A stretch of DNA of 64,000 nt, from contig JAIXUG010000002.1 of the NCBI GenBank assembly GCA_027484105.1, forward strand, positions 310,001 through 374,000. Reading direction: 5' to 3'. Within the stretch, counting starts at the first letter, position 1, and each line of letters begins with the position of its first letter. The notes beneath the pieces are model-generated. The model searched no databases. It was not told where the DNA came from and worked only from the letters and a program-made list of their open reading frames with translations. The stretch is from Comamonadaceae bacterium (GTDB lineage Bacteria > Pseudomonadota > Gammaproteobacteria > Burkholderiales > Burkholderiaceae_C). Position numbers and translations under genes: made by a program. Positions 25,558 to 34,518 of this stretch are shown in pieces.

Positions 25558-26742
25558 ATGACATCCCGACGTTCCGTACTCACCCAAGGCGCAGCGCTGC
25601 TGGGCGCCACCTCTTCGGGCCTGCTGGTCCCGCAGAGCGCCCTGGCCCAAAGCGGCAAGATCCGCGTGGGCCTGATGCTGCCCTACACCGGCACGTTTGC
25701 CCAGTTGGGTCAAGCCATCGAAAACGGCGTGCGCATGGCGATCAACGAACAAGGCGGCAAGCTCGGCGGTCGCGAGATCGAATGGTTCAAGGTGGACGAC
25801 GAGTCCGAGCCCGCCAAAGCCATTGAAAACGCCAACAAACTGGTGCAGCGCGACAAGGTCGATGTGCTGATCGGCACCGTGCACTCGGGCGTGCAAATGG
25901 GCATCCACCGCGTGGCCCGCGAAAGCGGCGTGATCAACCTGATCCCCAACGCCGGCGTGCACATGGCCACCCGCGCGCAATGCGCCCCCAACGTGTTTCG
26001 CACCAGCTTCTCCAACAGCCAGCCCACCATGGCGCTGGGTGAGGCGATGGTCAAACGCGGCCACAAAAGGGCCGTCTGGATCACCTGGAAGTACGCCGCT
26101 GGCGACGAGGCTTTTGAAGGCTTCCGCGACAGCTACACCAAAGCCGGTGGCACCATCATCAAGGAATTGGGTCTGCCCTTCCCCAACGTCGAATTCCAGG
26201 CGCTGCTGACCGAAATCGCTGCGCTCAAACCCGATGCCGTGGCCTGCTTCTTTGCGGGTGGCGGTGCGGCCAAATTCTTGCGCGACTACGCCGCTGCGGG
26301 CCTCAAGGGCAAGATTCCGCTGTACGGCTCGGGCTTTTTGACCGAAGGTGTGCTGGACGCTGCCGGCCCCGCTGCCGATGGCGTGCTGACCACGCTGCAC
26401 TATGGTGACGGCATCGAGACCAAGCGCAACAACGAGTTCCGCCTGAACTACGCCAAGACCTTCAAGCTGCAGCCCGATGTGTATGCGGTGCAAGGTTACG
26501 ACACCGGCCTGCTGCTGGTGCAAGGTGCCAACGCCGTCAAGGGCGACGTCAGCCAAAAGGCCGCCATGATCAAGGCCATGCAAGCGGCCGTGATCGACAG
26601 CCCCCGCGGCAAGTGGACCATGAGCAAGTCGCACAACCCGGTGCAGGACATTTACCTGCGCGAAGTCTCCAACAAGGAGAACAAGGTCATTGGCATCGCT
26701 GCCAAGGCTTTGGCCGACTCGGGCGCTGGCTGCCGCATGTAA
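25558..26742 (+). CDS. ABC transporter periplasmic binding protein, branched-chain amino acid/aromatic type
   Basis: A 394-residue solute-binding protein of the LivJ/LivK family. The N-terminus MTSRRSVLTQGAALLG has twin arginines and a hydrophobic stretch ending at ALAQ, so export by the Tat path is plausible. The mature part begins GKIRVGLMLPYTGTFAQLGQ, typical of the family. A TTGGAGA site precedes the ATG at 25558. It leads a five-gene transporter run next to pobA, and aromatic acids are a plausible ligand. Confidence 0.92.
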   Translation: MTSRRSVLTQGAALLGATSSGLLVPQSALAQSGKIRVGLMLPYTGTFAQLGQAIENGVRMAINEQGGKLGGREIEWFKVDDESEPAKAIENANKLVQRDKVDVLIGTVHSGVQMGIHRVARESGVINLIPNAGVHMATRAQCAPNVFRTSFSNSQPTMALGEAMVKRGHKRAVWITWKYAAGDEAFEGFRDSYTKAGGTIIKELGLPFPNVEFQALLTEIAALKPDAVACFFAGGGAAKFLRDYAAAGLKGKIPLYGSGFLTEGVLDAAGPAADGVLTTLHYGDGIETKRNNEFRLNYAKTFKLQPDVYAVQGYDTGLLLVQGANAVKGDVSQKAAMIKAMQAAVIDSPRGKWTMSKSHNPVQDIYLREVSNKENKVIGIAAKALADSGAGCRM

Positions 26743-26776
26743 ATGGGGCACAGCCCCAGCTGTGCCCTCCTCCCAC

Positions 26777-26803
26777 ACGGCGGATTTCGGTCCGCCGTTT
26801 TTG
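26777..26803 (+). terminator. Intrinsic terminator/attenuator between the binding protein and permease genes
   Basis: An 8-bp perfect stem ACGGCGGA/TCCGCCGT with loop TTTCGG is followed by TTTTTG. It would lower transcription into the permease genes and leave excess binding protein, a common arrangement in such operons. Confidence 0.75.
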
Positions 26804-26867
26804 TGTGGCGCGCCCAAGCCTACGCCTTCATTTGCTTGCATTGCCCTTCGCCCAACGCTGAACCCTC

Positions 26868-27731
26868 ATGGACTTTGTCAATTTTTTGATCCAGCTGCTC
26901 AACAGCGTCCAGTACGGACTGCTGCTGTTCATGCTGGCTGCAGGCCTGACGCTGATCTTCGGCATCATGGGCGTGGTCAATCTGGCGCACGGCAGCTTTT
27001 ACATGCTGGGCGCTTACCTGGCCTGGTCGTTGGCGGCGCAGTTGGGCAGCTTTGTGCTGGCCATTGTGGTGGGCACGGCCCTGTCGGTGGCTTTTGGTTT
27101 GCTCATTGAGCGTTTGCTCTTTCGGCACTTCTACCACCGCGATCACCTCGACCAGGTGCTGCTCACCTTTGGCCTGATTTATGTGTTCGAAGAGCTGCGC
27201 TCCATGATTTGGGGCGACGATGTGCATGGCCTGCCCGTGCCCGAGATGCTGGCCGCGTCGATTCCCCTCACCGAAAACCTGTCGTACCCGGTGTACCGCC
27301 TGTTCATGTCGGGCGTGTGCCTGGTGTTGGCGTTGGGCTTGTATTTGCTCATCTCCAAAACCCGCTTGGGCATGAAGATCCGGGCCGGCGCCTTCAACCG
27401 CGAGATGACCGAGTCGCTGGGCGTCAACATCCGCCTCATCCATTCGGTGGTGTTTGCCTTGGGCATTGGCCTGGCTTCGATCGCCGGCATGATCGCGGCA
27501 CCCGTGTCCAGCGTCTACCCCAACATGGGCAGCCAGGTGCTGATCATGTGCTTTGTGGTGGTGGTCATTGGCGGCATTGGTTCGGTGCGCGGCGCTTTGA
27601 TTGCCGCCTTGCTGGTGGGCCTGGTGGACACCTTTGGCAAGGTGCTGCTGCCCCAGGCCTCGGGCATGCTGGTGTATGTGCTGATGGCTGCAGTGCTGCT
27701 GTACAAGCCCGAAGGCCTGTTCAAGCAATGA
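26868..27731 (+). CDS. livH: Branched-chain amino acid-type ABC permease LivH
   Basis: A 287-residue inner-membrane permease with about eight hydrophobic segments and the family start LIQLLNSVQYGLLLFMLAAG followed by GVVNLAHGSFYMLGAY. It pairs with LivM. It lies about 125 nt downstream of the binding-protein gene, after a terminator-like hairpin. Confidence 0.93.
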   Translation: MDFVNFLIQLLNSVQYGLLLFMLAAGLTLIFGIMGVVNLAHGSFYMLGAYLAWSLAAQLGSFVLAIVVGTALSVAFGLLIERLLFRHFYHRDHLDQVLLTFGLIYVFEELRSMIWGDDVHGLPVPEMLAASIPLTENLSYPVYRLFMSGVCLVLALGLYLLISKTRLGMKIRAGAFNREMTESLGVNIRLIHSVVFALGIGLASIAGMIAAPVSSVYPNMGSQVLIMCFVVVVIGGIGSVRGALIAALLVGLVDTFGKVLLPQASGMLVYVLMAAVLLYKPEGLFKQ

Positions 27732-27747
27732 CCTCGGGAAGAACACC

Positions 27748-28770
27748 ATGAGCATGCCGCAAATTCACCTCGAAACCCTGCCGCGCAGCATCCAGCTGGT
27801 GATGGTGCTGGGCTTTTTGGCGCTCGCCGCCTTCCCCTTTGTGGGGTCTGACTTTTACACCGCCATGGTCGTGCGCATGATGATTCTGGCCATCTTTGCC
27901 ATGAGCCTCGATTTGCTGCAGGGCGTCACCGGCCTGGTCTCGCTGGGCCACGCCGCCTACTTTGGCTTGGCCGGTTATGTGCTGGCTTTCATCACCCCCC
28001 AAAACGAAGCCATCAGCCTCTACACCAGTTTGCCCTTGGCGGTGGGCGGCGCGGCGCTGGCGGCGCTGGTGATTGGCTTTTTGGTGGTGCGCACGCATGG
28101 CATTTACTTCATCATGGTCACCATGGCCTTTGCGCAGATGATTTTCTACATCTTCTTTGACAACAAGGCGCTGGGCGGCTCGGACGGATTGTTCCTCAAC
28201 TTCCGGCCCGATGCGGGCATCATCGACCTGGAAAACAAGCGGGTGTTTTATTACTTCACCCTGGCCTGCCTGGTGGCGGTTTATCTGTTCTTGCGCCGCC
28301 TGCTCTGGAGCCCGTTTGGCCGTGCGCTGTCGGGCATACGCGTCAACGAGCACCGCATGCGGGCGCTGGGCTTCAACACCTTCAGCCACAAGCTGGCGGC
28401 CTTCACCCTGGCGGGCGCGCTGGCGGGTTTGGCGGGCTATTTGTTTGCCGCGCAAACCGGCTTTGTGAACCCCGAACTGATGGGCTTTCACCTGAGCGCG
28501 CACGCCATCATGATGGTGATTTTGGGGGGCATGGGCAATTTTGCGGGGGCCATTGTGGGGGCCTTCAGCTTTGAATATCTGCTGCACCTCTTCAAGGACC
28601 TGCCGGACATCGGCGGCTTTCGCACGGGCAAGCACTGGCAGATGTGGATGGGCCTGTTCATCGTGGCGCTGATCATTTTTGCGCCCAAAGGCATTTTGGG
28701 TCTGGTCAACCGCTTCATCGGTGGCAAGGGCGACAGCGCCTCGGTGGGCAAGGAGTCTGGCCATGACTGA
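27748..28770 (+). CDS. livM: Branched-chain amino acid-type ABC permease LivM
   Basis: A 340-residue permease with multiple membrane helices and the LivM motif GVTGLVSLGHAAYFGLAGY plus GGMGNFAGAIVGA, the ABC-contacting loop. The start is 16 nt after livH and the stop overlaps the livG start. Confidence 0.93.
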   Translation: MSMPQIHLETLPRSIQLVMVLGFLALAAFPFVGSDFYTAMVVRMMILAIFAMSLDLLQGVTGLVSLGHAAYFGLAGYVLAFITPQNEAISLYTSLPLAVGGAALAALVIGFLVVRTHGIYFIMVTMAFAQMIFYIFFDNKALGGSDGLFLNFRPDAGIIDLENKRVFYYFTLACLVAVYLFLRRLLWSPFGRALSGIRVNEHRMRALGFNTFSHKLAAFTLAGALAGLAGYLFAAQTGFVNPELMGFHLSAHAIMMVILGGMGNFAGAIVGAFSFEYLLHLFKDLPDIGGFRTGKHWQMWMGLFIVALIIFAPKGILGLVNRFIGGKGDSASVGKESGHD

Positions 28771-29530
28771 TCGCAGCACCTTGATGTCGGCACGCGGGCT
28801 GACCAAACGCTTTGGTGGGCTGGCGGCCGTCAACGACGTTTCGCTCGAACTGTGGTTGGGCCAGATCCATGCGGTCATTGGCCCCAATGGCGCGGGCAAA
28901 TCCACGCTGGCCAACCTGTTGTCGGGCGACTTGCCGCCCACCAGCGGAAGCATGACCTTGGGCGAGACGGAGATCACCGGCTGGACGCCCGAGAAAATCT
29001 CGCGCCATGGCTTGGGCCGCAGCTACCAAAAAACCAACATCTTCAGCACCTTCAGCGTGTGGGACAACGTGCGCTTGGCGGCGCAATCGCGTGTGCAGCC
29101 CTCCCCCTTCAACCCACTGGGTTGGTGGCGTGCGGCGGGCCACATGCAGAGCGTGAACCAACGCGCCGAGCGCGCCATCGAACTGGCGGGCCTGCAAGAG
29201 CGTCGCCAGGTGCAAGCCGGCGCCACCAGCCATGGCGAGCAACGCCAGCTGGAGATCGCCATGACCTTGGCCACCGAACCCCAGGTCTTGCTGCTGGACG
29301 AGCCCCTGGCGGGCATGGGCCAGGCCGAGGCCGAGCGCATGGTGCAGCTGTTGCTGCGCCTGAAGCAAGAACATGCCATCTTGCTGGTCGAGCACGACAT
29401 GGACGCCGTGTTCACTTTGGCCGACCACCTCACGGTGATGGTCAACGGGCAAGTGATCGCCAGCAACACGCCTGCCGCTGTGCGGGCTGATGCGGGGGTG
29501 CAAGCGGCCTACCTGGGCGAGGAGCATTGA
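28763..29530 (+). CDS. livG: ABC transporter ATP-binding protein LivG
   Basis: A 255-residue ATPase with Walker A GPNGAGKST, the Q-loop region after RTYQ-like GRSYQKTNIF, signature HGEQRQLEIA and Walker B LLLDEPLAGMG. The LSGG signature is replaced by SHGEQ, as is usual for LivG. The ATG at 28763 overlaps livM by 8 nt and has AAGGAG upstream. Confidence 0.95.
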   Translation: MTDRSTLMSARGLTKRFGGLAAVNDVSLELWLGQIHAVIGPNGAGKSTLANLLSGDLPPTSGSMTLGETEITGWTPEKISRHGLGRSYQKTNIFSTFSVWDNVRLAAQSRVQPSPFNPLGWWRAAGHMQSVNQRAERAIELAGLQERRQVQAGATSHGEQRQLEIAMTLATEPQVLLLDEPLAGMGQAEAERMVQLLLRLKQEHAILLVEHDMDAVFTLADHLTVMVNGQVIASNTPAAVRADAGVQAAYLGEEH

Positions 29531-29531
29531 G

Positions 29532-30245
29532 ATGAGCGATTGGTTGATCCAGGCCCAGGACCTGAACACCTACTACGGCGCCAGCCACATCCTGCGCGGC
29601 GTCAACTTTTCGGTGGGACGCGGTGAAACGATTGGCCTGATGGGGCGCAACGGCATGGGCAAAAGCACCTTGCTCAAAACCCTCATGGGCATCGTGCCCC
29701 CCCGCTCGGGCACGGTGGACATCAAGGGCCAGCGCATGAATGGCCGCGCCACCTTTGAGGTGGCCCAAATGGGCATTGCCTATGTGCCTGAGGGGCGCGG
29801 CATCTTTGGCAACCTGAGCGTGGTCGAGAACCTCAAAATGGCCGCCCGCCCCGGCACCCAGGGCCAGCGCGAGTGGACGTATGAGCGGGTGCTGGAGACC
29901 TTTCCGCGCCTGAAAGAACGCCTGGGCCACGGCGGACAACAGCTGTCCGGCGGCGAGCAACAAATGCTGACCATTGGCCGCGCCTTGATGACCAACCCCG
30001 ACGTGCTGATTCTGGACGAGGCCACCGAAGGCCTGGCGCCGCTGATTGCACGCGAGATCTGGCGCATTTGCAGTGTCATCAAGGACAGCGGCATCAGCTC
30101 GATCATCGTGGACAAGAACTGGAAACACGTCACCCAGATCACCGACCGCAATGTCATCCTGGTCAAGGGCCAGGTGGTGTTCGAAGGCTCGTCCCCCGTT
30201 TTGCTGGCCGACCCCAGCGTGCTCGAACAGCACCTGGGGGTCTGA
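29532..30245 (+). CDS. livF: ABC transporter ATP-binding protein LivF
   Basis: A 237-residue ATPase with Walker A GRNGMGKST, signature LSGGEQQMLTIGRAL and Walker B LILDEATEGLAP. The ATG at 29532 is 1 nt after the livG stop. Last gene of the transporter run; it converges on the IclR-type gene 6 nt away. Confidence 0.95.
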   Translation: MSDWLIQAQDLNTYYGASHILRGVNFSVGRGETIGLMGRNGMGKSTLLKTLMGIVPPRSGTVDIKGQRMNGRATFEVAQMGIAYVPEGRGIFGNLSVVENLKMAARPGTQGQREWTYERVLETFPRLKERLGHGGQQLSGGEQQMLTIGRALMTNPDVLILDEATEGLAPLIAREIWRICSVIKDSGISSIIVDKNWKHVTQITDRNVILVKGQVVFEGSSPVLLADPSVLEQHLGV

Positions 30246-30251
30246 GGCCCT

Positions 30252-31022
30252 TCACAGCAAGGGGCGCAGCTCTCTGGCCGCCTCCAGCAACAGGGGCAAC
30301 CATTTGTGCTGCACGGCGGCATCGCTCAACTGCTCGCCGGTGCCCACCACATTGAGCGCGGCCAGCGTTTGGCCCTGCATGTTGCGCAGCGGCACAGCCA
30401 GCGCGTGGATACCCAGCTCGTGACCTTCTCGGGCCAGACAAAAGTCGTCCTGCCGCACTTGGTCAATGAGCGCCTTGAAACGGGCCATCCCCACCTCGGT
30501 GAAGGGCGTGATGCGTGGCAATTCGCGCCCCTTGAGCCAGGCCCCCAATTCGGCCTTGGGCCAACTGGCCAAGAGCACGCGCCCGGTGGACGTGGCGTGC
30601 ACAGGCAAACGCGCACCCAAATGCAGGCCATAAGCCAAGTGCCGCACCGGCTCGGCCGCACCGGCACTGCGCGCCACGATGACGCACTCCTGGCCATCCA
30701 GCACCACCGCACTGAAAGCTGCCTGCGTTTGCTGCGCCAAGCGGTTGAGCGTGGGCTGCAGTGTGCGCGGCAGGCGCGATGTGGCCATGTAACTGCCCGC
30801 CAGCCGCAGCACCCGGGGCGACAACCAGTAGTGGCTGCCGTCGGTCTCCAGATAGCCCAGGTCGGCCAGCGTGAGCAAATGCCGCCGAGCCGCCGCCCGG
30901 GTGATGCCCGTGCGCTGCGCCGCCAGGGTGGCGTTCAGGCGCTGGCGCTCGGTGTCAAAAGCCTCCAGCACCGCCAAGCCCTTGGCCAGGCCTTCGATGT
31001 AGTCTGCTTTGGCGATCGTCAT
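30252..31022 (-). CDS. IclR-family regulator (PcaR/PcaU/PobR subgroup)
   Basis: A 256-residue regulator. The N-terminal winged helix-turn-helix (about 10-70; AAARRHLLTLADLGYLETDG) is followed by the IclR effector domain (about 85-250; LGARLPVHATSTGRVLLA, and CLAREGHELGIHALAVPL). This pattern is typical of regulators of protocatechuate and 4-hydroxybenzoate catabolism. It is divergent from pobA, and the three-repeat site at 31083-31125 between them is the likely operator. Effector is probably 4-hydroxybenzoate or protocatechuate. Confidence 0.9.
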   Translation of the reverse strand: MTIAKADYIEGLAKGLAVLEAFDTERQRLNATLAAQRTGITRAAARRHLLTLADLGYLETDGSHYWLSPRVLRLAGSYMATSRLPRTLQPTLNRLAQQTQAAFSAVVLDGQECVIVARSAGAAEPVRHLAYGLHLGARLPVHATSTGRVLLASWPKAELGAWLKGRELPRITPFTEVGMARFKALIDQVRQDDFCLAREGHELGIHALAVPLRNMQGQTLAALNVVGTGEQLSDAAVQHKWLPLLLEAARELRPLL

Positions 31023-31082
31023 GGGATGCGTCCTTGGGTGTGGATGGTCGTGGCTTGATGGGGCTGAAATTGAGGCGCATCA

Positions 31083-31125
31083 ATTTGCGCGATGATCGCA
31101 CAAATCATCCCATCAGCGCACAAAC
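31083..31125. promoter_or_regulatory. Three-repeat IclR-type operator between the regulator gene and pobA
   Basis: ATTTGCGCGA (31083-31092) and TCGCACAAAT (31096-31105) form a palindrome with 9 of 10 matching pairs and a 3-nt spacer. After exactly 10 nt, GCGCACAAAC (31116-31125) repeats the second half in direct orientation. This palindrome-plus-direct-repeat layout is the one described for PcaU/PobR-type operators. Confidence 0.75.
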
Positions 31126-31148
31126 TTGCCATCCATGCCCCTGAATGA

Positions 31149-32396
<1,248 letters not shown>

Positions 32397-32397
32397 A

Positions 32398-32430
32398 AAC
32401 GCCGGGGCGCAGGGCCATGCGCCCGGCGTT
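32398..32430. terminator. Bidirectional hairpin between pobA and the CaiB/BaiF gene
   Basis: AACGCCG and CGGCGTT arms with an inner GGCGCA/TGCGCC stem form a 13-bp hairpin with one bulge. It lies 1 nt after the pobA stop and 2 nt from the convergent stop, so it probably serves both genes. Confidence 0.6.
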
Positions 32431-32432
32431 CT

Positions 32433-33302
32433 TCAGGCTGGCAGTGTCAACAGCGGAATGTCTTTGGCCACTGCGAGCTTGTCCAGTTGTTGGCGGGTCT
32501 TGCCCGCAAAAAACGTGGCCATGGATTGCCGGGTCTCGGGCTTGAACAGGTCTTTGACCGGATGCGCCAGCGTGATGCCCGCCGCTGCGCACAAACTGAT
32601 GGCAAAGTGCGGCTCCAGCGCGGCCACGGCCACACGGCCGTTTTTGCAGGCATACACCCGGTAGCCCGCGTGCGCCCCCCCGACGGCGCCGTCGGGCGTG
32701 GTCATGCGCAACTGCCGGGGCAAAGCCAGCCAGGCCGCTGCGTCGGACAAGGCGACTTCGTGGCGCGTGCCTTTGCCGCTGGTCTTGAGCAGCAGCACCG
32801 CCTTCAAAGCGGCCTCGCTGGCCATGAGCGCGCCGCCCATGTCGGCAAACAAACTGGGCGGCAATTCCATGCCATTGACCAAACCCACCTCGGCTTGGTA
32901 GGTCAGGTCATGGCCAGGGATCTCGGCCAAGGGGCCGGGGGCACCGACCACTTCGATCAGGCTGAGCGCTGGGTATTGCTTGTGCAGGCTTTTCCAGCCC
33001 AGGCCCAGCTTGTTCAAAGCCGAGGGCCGAAACGAGGTGAGCAGCACGTCGGTCTTGGCCAACAACTGGTGCACGGCGGCTTGGCCCACGGCGGTTTTCA
33101 GGTCCAGGGTCTTGTGTACCACGCCTTTGTGCAGCAGGTCATAACCTGTGGGCGTGTAGTGCTGCATCGGGTCACCGGCGGGCGGGTTGACTTTGGTGCA
33201 ACGCGCGCCCATGTTCGCCAAGCGCATCAAGGCTGCAGGACCGGGCAAATTCAAGGCAAGACTGAGGACGCGCACACCGCGCAAGGGTTGGGTAGAAGAC
33301 AT
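32433..33302 (-). CDS. CaiB/BaiF family III CoA-transferase-like protein
   Basis: A 289-residue protein with the family N-terminus (LRGVRVLSLALNLPGP, then LANMGARCTKVNPP) and the LGWKSLHKQYPALSLIEVVG region. Family members move CoA between acids or racemise 2-methylacyl-CoA. It is shorter than the usual 380-400 residues, similar to short alpha-methylacyl-CoA racemase-like forms. The catalytic aspartate region is hard to place by eye. Convergent with pobA. Substrate unknown. Confidence 0.8.
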   Translation of the reverse strand: MSSTQPLRGVRVLSLALNLPGPAALMRLANMGARCTKVNPPAGDPMQHYTPTGYDLLHKGVVHKTLDLKTAVGQAAVHQLLAKTDVLLTSFRPSALNKLGLGWKSLHKQYPALSLIEVVGAPGPLAEIPGHDLTYQAEVGLVNGMELPPSLFADMGGALMASEAALKAVLLLKTSGKGTRHEVALSDAAAWLALPRQLRMTTPDGAVGGAHAGYRVYACKNGRVAVAALEPHFAISLCAAAGITLAHPVKDLFKPETRQSMATFFAGKTRQQLDKLAVAKDIPLLTLPA

Positions 33303-33436
33303 GCGAGAGAACTTTGGGCAGACAAATCGGGACCGCCTGGGGCGGCAAAGAATGGACCCCTATTATGGGCACTTCGCCCCCTTGCGGTTGTCACTCGGGT
33401 GGTCCTTGCCAGCCACCCAAAGTCCCGGGCCTGGGC

Positions 33437-33871
33437 TCAGGCGATTTTCAAGACATGGCTTTGTCCGTTGTGCTTTTTGGGCAAAGTCAGTTGCAGCACG
33501 CCGTTTTCATACTTGGCTTGCGCGGCCGATTGGTCCACGCTTTCGTCCAAGGTGAAGCTGCGCGACACACTGCCGTAATAACGCTCAGAGCGGATGAGCT
33601 TGGCGCCTTCTTTTTGCTCTTTCTCTTTTTTCACCTCGGCGCTCAAGGACACCAAGTTGCCGTCCACCGACACCTTGATGTCTTCTTTTTTGACCCCGGG
33701 TATTTCGGCTTTGACAAAAAAGTTCTTGTCGTCTTCCGACAAGTCCAGGCGCATTTGGGGCTCGCTCTCCATCATTCGAAAAACCGGGCGCAGGGCAAAG
33801 CCCTTGAAAAAGTCGTCACTGAAAGGGTCGCGAAGTTCGCTGAAGGGATTCAATCGTGCGAGGTTGCTCAT
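33437..33871 (-). CDS. Small heat-shock protein Hsp20
   Basis: A 144-residue alpha-crystallin-type chaperone that holds unfolding proteins. The ACD domain covers about 35-140 (RLDLSEDDKNFFVKAEIPGV, then GNLVSLSAEVKKE and YGSVSRSFTLDE), with the C-terminal strand LTLPKK. The ATG at 33871 has a GGAGAAA site; an upstream start at 33922 lacks support. Confidence 0.93.
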   Translation of the reverse strand: MSNLARLNPFSELRDPFSDDFFKGFALRPVFRMMESEPQMRLDLSEDDKNFFVKAEIPGVKKEDIKVSVDGNLVSLSAEVKKEKEQKEGAKLIRSERYYGSVSRSFTLDESVDQSAAQAKYENGVLQLTLPKKHNGQSHVLKIA

Positions 33872-34027
33872 GGTCGTTTCTCCAAAAAAAACGCAGCGAG
33901 GGTGCTGCCAGGTGGGGGCCATTCAGCCCCACCCGCACTGTCACTTGGAGCAAGCGATTTGTCGGTGGTTCAAGGCACACAAGCGGCGGCCAGCACCGGC
34001 CGCTGAACCGCACAGTGGGCTGCGCCC

Positions 34028-34468
34028 TCAAGCGCGATCGGCATCGCCTGCCCGTGCCGAGGCGGGCAAGCCAAAGACCCGGTCGAAGCACCAGGTGAAC
34101 GCGATGGCATAGAAGAAAAAGAAAACGAGCAAGCCCAGGTTGGCCAAGAAGGCGGTTAAGAGCGAGATGTCGAGCCACAAGGACATCACCGGCAAAAGGA
34201 GGATGACCAGGCCGCCCTCAAAGCCAGCCCCGTTGGCCAGTCGCCTGGCAAAAGAGCGGCCACGCACGGATTGGCGCGACTCCCAGCGCTCGAAAATCCA
34301 GTTGAAGACGTAGTTCCATGTCAGCGCCACGGTGGACAGCACCACCGCCAAGCCGAATGTGGAGGTGGGCGACTTGTCAAAGGCCAAACTCAACACGGGC
34401 CCCACCACCGCAATGGCAATGGCTTCGTACAACAGGGCTTGCAGAACGCGGCGGGTGGTGGGGGACAT
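34028..34468 (-). CDS. PACE-family multidrug efflux protein (AceI-like)
   Basis: A 146-residue inner-membrane protein with four hydrophobic helices arranged as two tandem pairs: ALLYEAIAIAVVGPVLSLAF, VVLSTVALTWNYVFNWIFERWE, the GAGFEGGLVILLLPV segment, and LVFFFFYAIAFTWCFDRVFG. The paired WNYxFN and FTWxFDR motifs are those of the BTP/PACE family, which exports biocides such as chlorhexidine. The ATG at 34468 places the fold at the N-terminus. Confidence 0.85.
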   Translation of the reverse strand: MSPTTRRVLQALLYEAIAIAVVGPVLSLAFDKSPTSTFGLAVVLSTVALTWNYVFNWIFERWESRQSVRGRSFARRLANGAGFEGGLVILLLPVMSLWLDISLLTAFLANLGLLVFFFFYAIAFTWCFDRVFGLPASARAGDADRA

Positions 34469-34518
34469 GATGAAGAAGCAGATGAGGTGGCCGCGCAAGG
34501 ATACCGCTACACGCAAGA

